In this document: piece after piece, positions 5,286 through 10,773 of the stretch
How the letters are laid out: each line of letters opens with the position of its first letter
Numbering within the stretch: the stretch's first letter is position 1
NCBI GenBank assembly: GCA_021107695.1
Contig: JAIOSI010000244.1
Coordinates: forward strand, 1-10,773
DNA from: a bacterium
GTDB lineage: Bacteria; RBG-13-66-14
Reading direction: 5' to 3'
DNA length: 10,773 nt
Notes under the pieces: generated by a model
Database searches by the model: none
What the model was told of the DNA's origin: nothing
Seen by the model: only the letters and a program-made list of their open reading frames with translations
Position numbers and translations under genes: made by a program

Positions 5286-6095
5286 TTAACCTGCTGGCTG
5301 ACAGGTGGGGCAGAAGTAGGTGGAGCGTTGACCTATGACGGTGCGTTGGATGATGGTTCCGCAGCTGGGGCAGGGCTTGCCATCACGACCATAGACCCGG
5401 AGGAGCTTCTGAAAGCCACCCTTCTTTCCAGTGGAGTCCCGATAGTCGGAGAAGGTTGTGCCGCGATGCTCGATCGATAGCTCCAGCACGCTGACAATGG
5501 CGCGGTGAAGTTGCCGCAGTTCGTTGATGGAGAGGGAGTTGACCGGTCGATGAGGCGAGAGGCGGGCGGTGAAGGGAATCTCCGAGGCGTAGATATTGCC
5601 GATACCGACGAGGCGATCCTGGCGTAGCAGCCAGCTCTTGAGTACCTGGCGGGAGTTTGCGATGAGCGAACCCAGCCGTTCCGGGGTGAACCCCGATGAG
5701 AGTGGTTCGAGTCCCTTTGGGCTGACCTCATCTCGACTGTTGCCCAGAATAATGGTGCCGAAGCGGCGGAGATCGTAGAAGAGCAGCTTTCCCTTTTCAA
5801 AGCTCAGTATCGCGCGAAGATGCTTCTGCTCGACGGGCTTGTTGCCCGCTGACCAAATGAGCGAGCCGGTCATCCGCAAATGAAAGACCAGCCAGCGGTT
5901 TCCGTCGGTCGTCCGCAGATTCAGGGCGATCTGCTTGCCCAGCCGTTCCACCACCACGACGGTTGAGCCGACCATCTCTTCACCTACAGGCAGGGAGAGC
6001 TTGTCATCGAGCAGCTCCACCAACAGCAGTCGTTGCCCAGCCAGTTTGGGGCGAAGCTGGCGAACGATGGTTTCGACCTCTGGTAGTTCGGGCAT
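5286..6095 (-). CDS. mutM: Formamidopyrimidine-DNA glycosylase (MutM/Fpg)
   Basis: A base-excision repair enzyme of 269 residues that removes 8-oxoguanine and FaPy lesions and then cuts the strand at the abasic site. The start at 6095 gives the invariant N-terminus MPELPEVET, where P2 is the catalytic nucleophile once Met is removed and E3 is its acid partner. GGAGG at 6101-6105 supports it over the Met at 6158. Other family residues visible are K54 (RLGK, the counterpart of E. coli K57), the RMTGSL loop, LRRFG and LVGIGNIYASE. The C-terminal zinc finger has C242, C245, C262 and C265, with R257 in its hairpin. The gene appears complete and functional. It lies 74 bases after a lipoprotein gene and upstream of the stress-operon promoter. 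Confidence 0.97.
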   Translation of the reverse strand: MPELPEVETIVRQLRPKLAGQRLLLVELLDDKLSLPVGEEMVGSTVVVVERLGKQIALNLRTTDGNRWLVFHLRMTGSLIWSAGNKPVEQKHLRAILSFEKGKLLFYDLRRFGTIILGNSRDEVSPKGLEPLSSGFTPERLGSLIANSRQVLKSWLLRQDRLVGIGNIYASEIPFTARLSPHRPVNSLSINELRQLHRAIVSVLELSIEHRGTTFSDYRDSTGKKGGFQKLLRVYGRDGKPCPSCGTIIQRTVIGQRSTYFCPTCQPAG

Positions 6096-6100
6096 GAGTA

Positions 6101-6105
6101 CCTCC
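6101..6105 (-). promoter_or_regulatory. Ribosome binding site fixing the mutM start
   Basis: GGAGG on the minus strand, 5 bases before the ATG at 6095. Only this start gives the N-terminal Pro needed for catalysis, so the longer in-frame form beginning at 6158 is wrong. Confidence 0.88.
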
Positions 6106-6169
6106 ACCCGCAGTACGGAAAGAGGCTGCTCACCGCAATTGGTAAACAGCCCCCGCACGGTTTCGGTTC

Positions 6170-6403
6170 TTACTCAGTAGCGACGTCCTCAACGGGAGCC
6201 TCTTCACCAGTCTTGGTATCTTCTTCGGGAATTGGTGCCGGGCAAACGCCGCCTTCGCAACCGACGCAGTCGTCAGCCGAGGAGACATCGCCGTTTTCGT
6301 CAGCGGTTTCAGCGGTTGCGCCGTCGTCATCACAGGCGATGAGCATCGAGCCGCCGATAAGTACAATGAGCAGCAGCAGATAGAACAGATGGTTCTTGCG
6401 CAT
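6170..6403 (-). CDS. Small acidic lipoprotein with a Cys cluster
   Basis: A 77-residue protein of unknown function. The N-terminus MRKNH is followed by a hydrophobic stretch and a lipobox LIAC, giving lipidation at C24 by signal peptidase II. The mature part is about 54 residues, rich in Asp, Glu and Ala, with DCVGCEGGVCPAP in the middle (C46, C49, C54), which might bind a metal or form a disulfide. D25 and D26 follow the lipidated Cys; in enterobacteria Asp at +2 keeps lipoproteins in the inner membrane, but the rule may not hold here. GGAGG at 6408-6412 lies 4 bases before the start. It is 54 bases after the cytochrome lipoprotein gene and probably in one transcript with it. Confidence 0.75.
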   Translation of the reverse strand: MRKNHLFYLLLLIVLIGGSMLIACDDDGATAETADENGDVSSADDCVGCEGGVCPAPIPEEDTKTGEEAPVEDVATE

Positions 6404-6457
6404 GTATCCTCCATTGGGTGGTTCTGTGGGGTTTCTAAACGGAAACCTTTGTCTCTA

Positions 6458-6796
6458 CTATTTTGCCAGTAGTTCAGCGAGGGCGGTTTTCTCCATCTCG
6501 GTAAGAGCCGCGCTCCTGGCGATCATCTCATCCAAAACAGTCAGCCATTCGTCCACGGTATGGTCGGCGGTTTCATAGCGTTCCGAGCCGTGGCAGAGGG
6601 TGCAGCGATCGGCGAGGAGAATGTCCTCCTCAGAGATCATCGCTCCGCATTCCCCCGCCTTTGCCTCTGAGTAGGCAGACGTCATCTCACAGCGGTCGCC
6701 GCGAGGGGCAGTGTCGCTCTCAGGTGGAGCCTCATCACAGGCGATGAACAGCATTCCGACAACGAGTAACCAAATAAGTAAAACAGCTTGCGTCAT
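6458..6796 (-). CDS. Mono-haem cytochrome c lipoprotein
   Basis: A 112-residue protein. The start at 6796 has AGGAG at 6802-6806 and places a clean signal sequence (MTQAVLLIWLLVVGML) before the lipobox FIAC (C20). A start at 6850 would bury that signal behind 18 charged residues. The mature part has a linker with C36 and C50, then a haem-binding CTLCH motif (C65, C68, H69). The rest fits small class I cytochromes: W84...V87...M91, then LTEMEKTALAELLAK. M91 is the likely sixth ligand. Expected role: electron transfer at the outer face of the inner membrane or in the periplasm; the partner is unknown. Loss of a second haem is not indicated. D21 follows the lipidated Cys, as in the next lipoprotein. 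Confidence 0.82.
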   Translation of the reverse strand: MTQAVLLIWLLVVGMLFIACDEAPPESDTAPRGDRCEMTSAYSEAKAGECGAMISEEDILLADRCTLCHGSERYETADHTVDEWLTVLDEMIARSAALTEMEKTALAELLAK

Positions 6797-6801
6797 CTTC
6801 T

Positions 6802-6806
6802 CTCCT
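6802..6806 (-). promoter_or_regulatory. Ribosome binding site fixing the cytochrome start
   Basis: AGGAG on the minus strand, 5 bases before the ATG at 6796. It agrees with the position of the signal sequence. Confidence 0.78.
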
Positions 6807-6912
6807 GGCTTTCCCGAAGGCTTTGCTCGTTCTCTCAAATCACTCCGCACATCACTTCCCCTATACGAAGACCTGAGGAAAAGGTTGCCACGCTGGTGGT
6901 CTTTTAATCCAT

Positions 6913-8628
6913 TCAGCCCAGAACCCGTTCGATCTCCTCAAGGGTGGTCTGACCCCGCTTGAACTTGGCGATTGCCGACTGACACAGAGTGAGCATCCCA
7001 CTCTCCTCGGCGTGCTGGCGGATCGCCGTCAGTCCTGCCCGCTCGCCGATCATACTGCGCATTCGGTTATCTACGGGCAGAATCTCGAAGATGCCGATCT
7101 GTCCCCGATAACCCAGCCCCATGCAATGCTGGCAGCCGTGTCCACGGAAGCTCGCCAGACTCTCCATCTGCGATTCGGTAAAGCCGAAGCGAGCCAGCAG
7201 CTCCGCCGGGTAGGAGACCGGTTCGGAGCAGTGGGAGCAGACCCGACGCAGCAGTCGCTGGGCGACAATGGTATTCAAACTGGCGGAGAGCATGAACGGC
7301 TCCACCCCCATGTTCATCAGGCGGTTGATCGTCCCTGCGGCATCGTTGGTATGCACCGTGGAGAAGACCAGATGCCCGGTCAGTGCCGCCTGGATACAGA
7401 TGTTCGCCGTCTCCGCATCGCGAACCTCGCCAACCAGAATCACGTCGGGATCCTGCCGCAGGAAGCTGCGCAGGGCGCGGGCGAAGGTCAGCCCGATCTC
7501 CGGATTGGCGTTGACCTGATTAATGCCGTCGATGTCGTACTCCACCGGTTCCTCGACGGTCATGATGTTACGTTTGGGGTCGTTCAGCGTGCGGATGGCA
7601 GAGTAGAGGGTGGTGGTTTTACCGGATCCCGTCGGTCCGGTAACCAGAATAACGCCGTTGTGCGAGGCGAGGGTTTTCTTGAACAGCCCCAGCTGCTCGA
7701 CCTCGAAGCCGAGCTGCTCCAGGGTGAAGTTAATGTTCGACTTATCCAGCAGCCGCAGCACCAGCTTCTCGCCGTAGATCGTTGGTGTGGTCGATACACG
7801 AACATCGAGGGCGTTGCCCTGATTCTCGAAGCGGATTGCGCCGTCCTGGGGCAGGCGACGCTCGGCGATATCCATCCCCGCCATAATCTTCAGGCGGCTG
7901 ACGATGGCATCGCGATACTTCGCCGGTGGCGAAAGCACCTCGTGGAGCATTCCGTCCACTCGATAGCGAATGCGGAACCGCTCGGCGTAATGCTCCAGGT
8001 GGATGTCCGAGGAGTTGTGCCTGCTGGCATCGTCAATCAGGTTATTCACAAATGCTACGATGGGGGCTTCGTCGGTTGAGTCAGGCAGGGCAATCTTCGA
8101 GCCGCTGGCTTCCACGGTCGGAGCCTTCACCTCTGGCGGGCTTGAGGGCTTCGGGGTTGTTGGTGGTGGTGAAGTTGGCGCAGAGGCAGTTTTGACCGGC
8201 GGGGGCTGAACGGCGTAGAAGGTCTCCACCGCCTGCTTGATGGCTCCACGCTCGCAGACCACCGGCTGCACGTCAAAGTCGGTGGCGAAGCTGACTGCGT
8301 CAATCGCTGCCAGATCATCGGGGTCGTACATCGCCATTGCCAGGCGATTGCCCCGTCGCTTGAGCGGCAGAAGAGTATGCTTCCGGGCTATCTCTGCCGG
8401 AACCCGCCGCAGCAGCTCGGAGTCAATCTCCAGCCCCACGATGTCCACCAGAGCCAGGTCGTGATGCTGCGCCAGTTCCGCCGCCAGGGTCTGCTCATCG
8501 AGGATTCCCAGATCGAGGACGGCATCAACGAAGCTGAGGTCATGATCAGCCCGATAGGCGACGACCTGCTCCAGTTCGGAGGAGGTTATCTCGCCCTTGT
8601 CAATCAGCCTGCGCGCGATGCTTAACAC
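6913..8628 (-). CDS. pilB: GspE/PilB-family secretion or pilus assembly ATPase
   Basis: A hexameric ATPase of 571 residues that drives type IV pilus extension or type II secretion from the cytoplasmic side of the inner membrane. The start codon is GTG at 8628, with GAGGTGAT (8635-8642) 6 bases upstream. An N-terminal MshEN-like domain (about 1-140) is joined by a Pro-rich linker (141-172) to the N2 and ATPase domains. Motifs: Walker A GPTGSGKTTT (331-340), TVEEPVEY, Walker B VILVGE (396-401) and the His box GHLVFSTVHTND (418-429). A tetracysteine zinc site is present (C464, C467, C499, C502). The canonical RLG of c-di-GMP-binding MshEN repeats is not obvious (ARRLIDKG, SFVDAVLDLG), so nucleotide sensing is doubtful. 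No other pilus gene is in the window, so PilB and GspE cannot be told apart. Confidence 0.92.
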   Translation of the reverse strand: MLSIARRLIDKGEITSSELEQVVAYRADHDLSFVDAVLDLGILDEQTLAAELAQHHDLALVDIVGLEIDSELLRRVPAEIARKHTLLPLKRRGNRLAMAMYDPDDLAAIDAVSFATDFDVQPVVCERGAIKQAVETFYAVQPPPVKTASAPTSPPPTTPKPSSPPEVKAPTVEASGSKIALPDSTDEAPIVAFVNNLIDDASRHNSSDIHLEHYAERFRIRYRVDGMLHEVLSPPAKYRDAIVSRLKIMAGMDIAERRLPQDGAIRFENQGNALDVRVSTTPTIYGEKLVLRLLDKSNINFTLEQLGFEVEQLGLFKKTLASHNGVILVTGPTGSGKTTTLYSAIRTLNDPKRNIMTVEEPVEYDIDGINQVNANPEIGLTFARALRSFLRQDPDVILVGEVRDAETANICIQAALTGHLVFSTVHTNDAAGTINRLMNMGVEPFMLSASLNTIVAQRLLRRVCSHCSEPVSYPAELLARFGFTESQMESLASFRGHGCQHCMGLGYRGQIGIFEILPVDNRMRSMIGERAGLTAIRQHAEESGMLTLCQSAIAKFKRGQTTLEEIERVLG

Positions 8629-8634
8629 GATTAG

Positions 8635-8642
8635 ATCACCTC
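8635..8642 (-). promoter_or_regulatory. Strong ribosome binding site for the GTG start of the ATPase
   Basis: GAGGTGAT on the minus strand, 6 bases before GTG at 8628. This long match to the 16S anti-SD explains how a GTG start could still be well translated. It overlaps no upstream coding sequence. Confidence 0.75.
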
Positions 8643-8654
8643 TGATTTCTATCT

Positions 8655-9125
8655 TTATGGTGTGGGATCTGCGTCGGGGGTGATTGCTTCAAGAATCTGG
8701 AAGAGTGCCTCCGGGTCAGGCGCATCTATCAATTGCTGGCGCAGCTCAGAGCTTCGCAAATGTCCCATCAGTTGGGAAAACAGCTCCAGCATCTCCTGTT
8801 TCTCCTCCGACGAACCGAGGATGGCAAAGATCAGGCACACCGGGCGATTGTCAAAGCTTTCCCATTGCAACGGATAGACGGGAACCCCCAGGGCAACGCG
8901 CAGATCGAGCTTGCCCTCGTGACGATAGTGGGGAATCGCAATCCCATAGCCTACCCCCGTTGTAATCTCTTCTTCACGATGCAGCATACCACGAAAGACC
9001 TCCTCGGCGGACAGGTCATTCCCGGCAACAAGGATGCTCATTTCGCGCAGGGCGGATTCTTTATCGCCAACCCGCAGCGGGGTTATCACACGATCCAGGG
9101 CGAGGTATTTGGTGAAGAGATTCAT
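8655..9125 (-). CDS. PTS EIIA-type protein (fructose / PtsN-like)
   Basis: A 156-residue protein of the PTS EIIA type 2 family, the length of PtsN. The phosphoacceptor His is in GYGIAIPHYRHEG (H66), and the family pattern follows (VALGVPVYPLQWESFDNRPVCLIFAILGS, then LMGHLRSSELRQQL). These proteins take phosphate from HPr-like carriers, either to phosphorylate a sugar via IIB/IIC or, for PtsN, to regulate other proteins. No IIB, IIC, HPr or EI gene is nearby, which favours a regulatory role. The ATG overlaps the stop of the upstream merR-like gene (ATGA, 4 bases) and lacks its own Shine-Dalgarno site, so translation is probably coupled. The ATPase gene follows after 26 bases. Confidence 0.88.
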   Translation of the reverse strand: MNLFTKYLALDRVITPLRVGDKESALREMSILVAGNDLSAEEVFRGMLHREEEITTGVGYGIAIPHYRHEGKLDLRVALGVPVYPLQWESFDNRPVCLIFAILGSSEEKQEMLELFSQLMGHLRSSELRQQLIDAPDPEALFQILEAITPDADPTP

Positions 9126-9469
9126 TGGGACTGGTCTGTCGCTTCGTCGGGGGTTTCTTCGAGGATATCCCGCAGGTTAACCAGTTCATCTCGTAGCTTG
9201 AAGAGCTTCTGGCGGCTGTCTTCTTCATTCGGGGAAGAGCCAGCCTCCCGCTCCAGCTGGCGGCGCGCGCCGCTCAGGGTGAACTGCTGCTCCACCAGCA
9301 ACAGGCGCAGGCGGAGGAGCTGCTCTATCCCGCTCATGCTCAGGAGCTGTCCATTATCCGTTTCGGTAACGCTATCGCCGAGGGACGGGAACTCCCGAAT
9401 CCAATAGGCGGCTACCGAGGCACGGATTCCGGTAATCCGCTCGATCTGTGCCAGACTGTATTGGCGCAT
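9122..9469 (-). CDS. Short MerR-family-like DNA-binding regulator
   Basis: A 115-residue protein with a MerR-type winged helix at the N-terminus: YSLAQIERITGIRASVAAYWIREFPSL resembles the common pattern YSIGEVAKLLGV....YWEREFP. The first 70 residues form the DNA-binding domain, followed by a Glu- and Leu-rich helical tail (about 60-105) that probably forms the dimer coiled coil. No effector domain and no Cys metal site are present. AGGGGG precedes the start by about 7 bases, 18 bases after plsY. The overlap with the PTS-IIA gene suggests the two products are made together and may act in one circuit; the target is unknown. It may be an HspR- or MlrA-like member. Confidence 0.78.
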   Translation of the reverse strand: MRQYSLAQIERITGIRASVAAYWIREFPSLGDSVTETDNGQLLSMSGIEQLLRLRLLLVEQQFTLSGARRQLEREAGSSPNEEDSRQKLFKLRDELVNLRDILEETPDEATDQSQ

Positions 9470-9487
9470 CGCATTCCCCCTTTCAAT

Positions 9488-10138
9488 TTATTCTTCGCTC
9501 TTCTCCGCTTCCTTGCCCTTCTTACCCTTCAACGGTGGCTTTTCTGTCCCCGCTTTCAGCCGTCGGAGGTTAGAGCCGTGGCGAGAGATTACCAGTGCTG
9601 CCGTCAGCACGGCAAAGCCCAGCAGGTAGAGGTCAATCTCACCACGAAAGAGTCCAAAGATCACCACCAGCACCGGGAAAGAAGCCGAGGTCAACATCGT
9701 ACCGACGGAGACGATGCGGGTGAAGATCATCACCATCCCGAATACCCCCAGCGCGCTGATTCCGATCCAGGGTGCCATCGCGATGACTGCCCCGACTCCG
9801 GTCATTGCGCCCTTACCGCCCTTGAAGCCCAGGTACGGGGTGAACATATGACCGATAATCGCCATCGTGGCAATCACCCCACTGTAGATAGTTGGGTGAA
9901 GAAATGCTACAGGTAGCAATGCTGGCAGGATGATGACCGGCAGAAACCCCTTCAAACCATCGGCAACGTAGGCAAAGCCGCCGGCAACCTTGCCGCAGGT
10001 TCGCAGCACGTTGGTTCCGCCGACGTTGAGCGAACCTTCCTTGCGCAGGTCAATTCCCTTCGCGATTCGCGCAATGATCCAGCTCCAGGGTATGGCTCCC
10101 CACAAATACGTAATTATAATGCTAAGGGCAAGGTTCAT
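9488..10138 (-). CDS. plsY: Acyl-phosphate:glycerol-3-phosphate acyltransferase PlsY
   Basis: An inner-membrane enzyme of 216 residues that transfers an acyl group from acyl phosphate to glycerol 3-phosphate, the first step of phospholipid synthesis. Several hydrophobic membrane segments are visible. The three active-site motifs are present. Motif 1 is GSLNVGGTNVLR (35-46) with S36, N38 and R46, and motif 2 is GHMFTPYLGFKGGKG (96-110). Motif 3 is SNLRRLKAGTE (189-199) with N190, R193, G197 and E199. DGLKG (60-64) is also typical. Motif 1 has Leu37 where the usual sequence is SGN. The C-terminus ends in a Lys/Glu-rich tail of about 17 residues. GAGG lies about 6 bases before the start. plsX is not in view. 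It heads the plsY-merR-IIA-ATPase cluster. Confidence 0.95.
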   Translation of the reverse strand: MNLALSIIITYLWGAIPWSWIIARIAKGIDLRKEGSLNVGGTNVLRTCGKVAGGFAYVADGLKGFLPVIILPALLPVAFLHPTIYSGVIATMAIIGHMFTPYLGFKGGKGAMTGVGAVIAMAPWIGISALGVFGMVMIFTRIVSVGTMLTSASFPVLVVIFGLFRGEIDLYLLGFAVLTAALVISRHGSNLRRLKAGTEKPPLKGKKGKEAEKSEE

Positions 10139-10283
10139 AGTGTCCTCTCTGCCAACGCAGTGCGTTGGATCACAGCTTCGCGACCGGAGCAGTTGAATAG
10201 ATTGCGCTGACTCCCGCGTACACGCTCCCGCTGGTCGCTCTCAATCGTAGTTTTTTGTAGGGGCGAACCTTGTGTTCGCCCTT
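10139..10283. other. Spacer between plsY and the cyclase gene
   Basis: Holds the family B palindrome at 10152-10175 and the family A hairpin at 10257-10285. A promoter for the plsY cluster should lie here, but I found no convincing -35/-10 pair. Confidence 0.5.
10152..10175. repeat. Family B palindrome with CGCAGTGCG core
   Basis: CCAACGCAGTGCGTTGG (10152-10168), a 7-base stem with loop AGT, followed by ATCACAG. It matches the copy at 1159-1181 in stem, loop and tail except at the last stem position. It lies in the leader of plsY, 14 bases before the ATG, so it could affect translation. Confidence 0.75.
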
Positions 10284-10285
10284 TT
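10257..10285. repeat. Family A hairpin repeat
   Basis: GTAGGGGCGAAC, CTTGT, GTTCGCCCTTTT: stem 10261-10268 with 10274-10281. The hairpin is identical to that at 4016-4036. Its TTTT end overlaps the stop codon of the cyclase gene (TAA at 10284-10286 on the minus strand). On the minus strand no T tract follows, so as a terminator for the cyclase it would be weak. Confidence 0.8.
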
Positions 10286-10773
10286 ATGACTTACCTTGCA
10301 AAACAAAGAACATCTCGATGGGCTGGAGGTTCTTAATCGGTAAAACGCCCCGGTATTCAAAGTCGAACCTGCTTTGAAGCTCGTCGTGAACCAGCTTGGA
10401 GACGTTGATGCGGTTCGACTCGCTGGCGGCCTCCATCCGGGCGGCGATGTTCACCGTATTGCCCCAGACATCGTAGAGGAATCGCCATTTACCGATAATC
10501 CCGGTGATAGTCGAGCCGGTGTGAATGCCGATTCGCAGAGACCACTCAAAGCCAGTCTGTTCTTTCAGCTTCCGGGTTTCCCGTTTAACAAAGGCGATGA
10601 TCTCCTGCGCCGCCAGCACCGATTGCTCTACCTGATTACCCTCTTCAAACAGCCCGCCAGCGTACATGTAGCCATCACCGATGGTCTTGAGCTTCTCCAG
10701 ACCGTGGTGTTGCACAATCTCGTCGAAGCCGCCGAAGAGCCGCTCAAGAGTGCTTACAATCAGACCAGCGGAG
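10284..10773 (-). CDS. Class III adenylate cyclase, C-terminal part (cut by window edge)
   Basis: Partial gene; the last 162 residues are visible and the frame stays open to the right edge. The GTG at 10713-10715 is an internal codon, since family sequence (TLERLFGGFDEI) continues before it. It is the catalytic domain that makes cAMP from ATP. Visible landmarks are KLKTIGDGYMYAGG, with the second metal-binding Asp and the purine-specifying Lys, ETRKLKEQTGFEWSLRIGIHTG, and YDVWGNTVNIAARMEAAS. The last carries the Asp that selects adenine and the Asn and Arg of the transition-state site. The Lys/Asp pair favours adenylate over guanylate cyclase. The domain ends near residue 140, followed by NLQPIEMFFVLQGKS. 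Any sensor or membrane domain lies outside the window. Confidence 0.9.
   Translation of the reverse strand, partial: SAGLIVSTLERLFGGFDEIVQHHGLEKLKTIGDGYMYAGGLFEEGNQVEQSVLAAQEIIAFVKRETRKLKEQTGFEWSLRIGIHTGSTITGIIGKWRFLYDVWGNTVNIAARMEAASESNRINVSKLVHDELQSRFDFEYRGVLPIKNLQPIEMFFVLQGKS

Noticed and set aside
7012..8079. Plus-strand ORF of 355 codons opposite the pilB-like gene
   Set aside because: It is a shadow of a highly conserved ATPase in the opposite strand; its translation is His/Gln-rich and has no family pattern.
8733..9407. Plus-strand ORF of 224 codons opposite the PTS-IIA and merR-like genes
   Set aside because: Shadow ORF; both minus-strand genes have clear family motifs and tight coupling.

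Overview
The window looks like a piece of a bacterial chromosome of moderate GC content. The source appears to be an anaerobe or microaerophile: it has a superoxide reductase (desulfoferrodoxin) and rubredoxin-less rubrerythrins, and no aerobic SOD or catalase is seen. Secreted DUF2341 proteins, two lipoproteins, a T4P/T2SS ATPase and a repeated C-terminal 'TTWGQIKA' tail suggest a diderm, possibly an uncultured FCB-group lineage of the Zixibacteria/Latescibacteria type. That placement is a pattern-based guess. Nearly every gene has a clear AGGAG-type Shine-Dalgarno site, and several of these fix the true start downstream of the longest ORF.

Layout. (1) Bases 1-2556, plus strand: two paralogous secreted DUF2341 proteins, the first cut off at its 5' end by the window edge. 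They share the DUF2341 module and an almost identical C-terminal tail but carry different lectin-like domains (LamG-type and L-type-lectin-like). (2) Bases 2557-2861: a convergent intergenic region holding two terminators and a G-rich hairpin/quadruplex element. (3) Bases 2862-5149, minus strand: an iron and oxidative-stress operon, rubrerythrin-like / desulfoferrodoxin / FtnA-type ferritin / second rubrerythrin-like. It has a near-consensus sigma-70 promoter at 5120-5149 and a terminator at 2815-2838. (4) Bases 5286-6796, minus strand: mutM and two small lipoproteins, one a mono-haem cytochrome c. (5) Bases 6913-10138, minus strand: a tight cluster reading plsY, merR-like regulator, PTS-IIA-like protein, GspE/PilB ATPase. 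(6) Bases 10284-10773, minus strand: the C-terminal part of a class III adenylate cyclase, cut by the right edge.

How the genes fit together. The four-gene stress operon is a coherent detoxification unit. Dfx reduces superoxide to peroxide, the two ferritin-like di-iron proteins probably reduce peroxide, and ferritin stores the released iron. MutM next door repairs oxidised guanine, a related theme, but it lies upstream of the operon promoter and need not be co-regulated.

Short palindromic repeats with a GTAGGGGCG edge are scattered through the intergenic spaces, including inside the stress operon. A second palindrome family built on the core CGCAGTGCG occurs near both ends of the window. 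No tRNA, rRNA, CRISPR array or transposase gene was seen.
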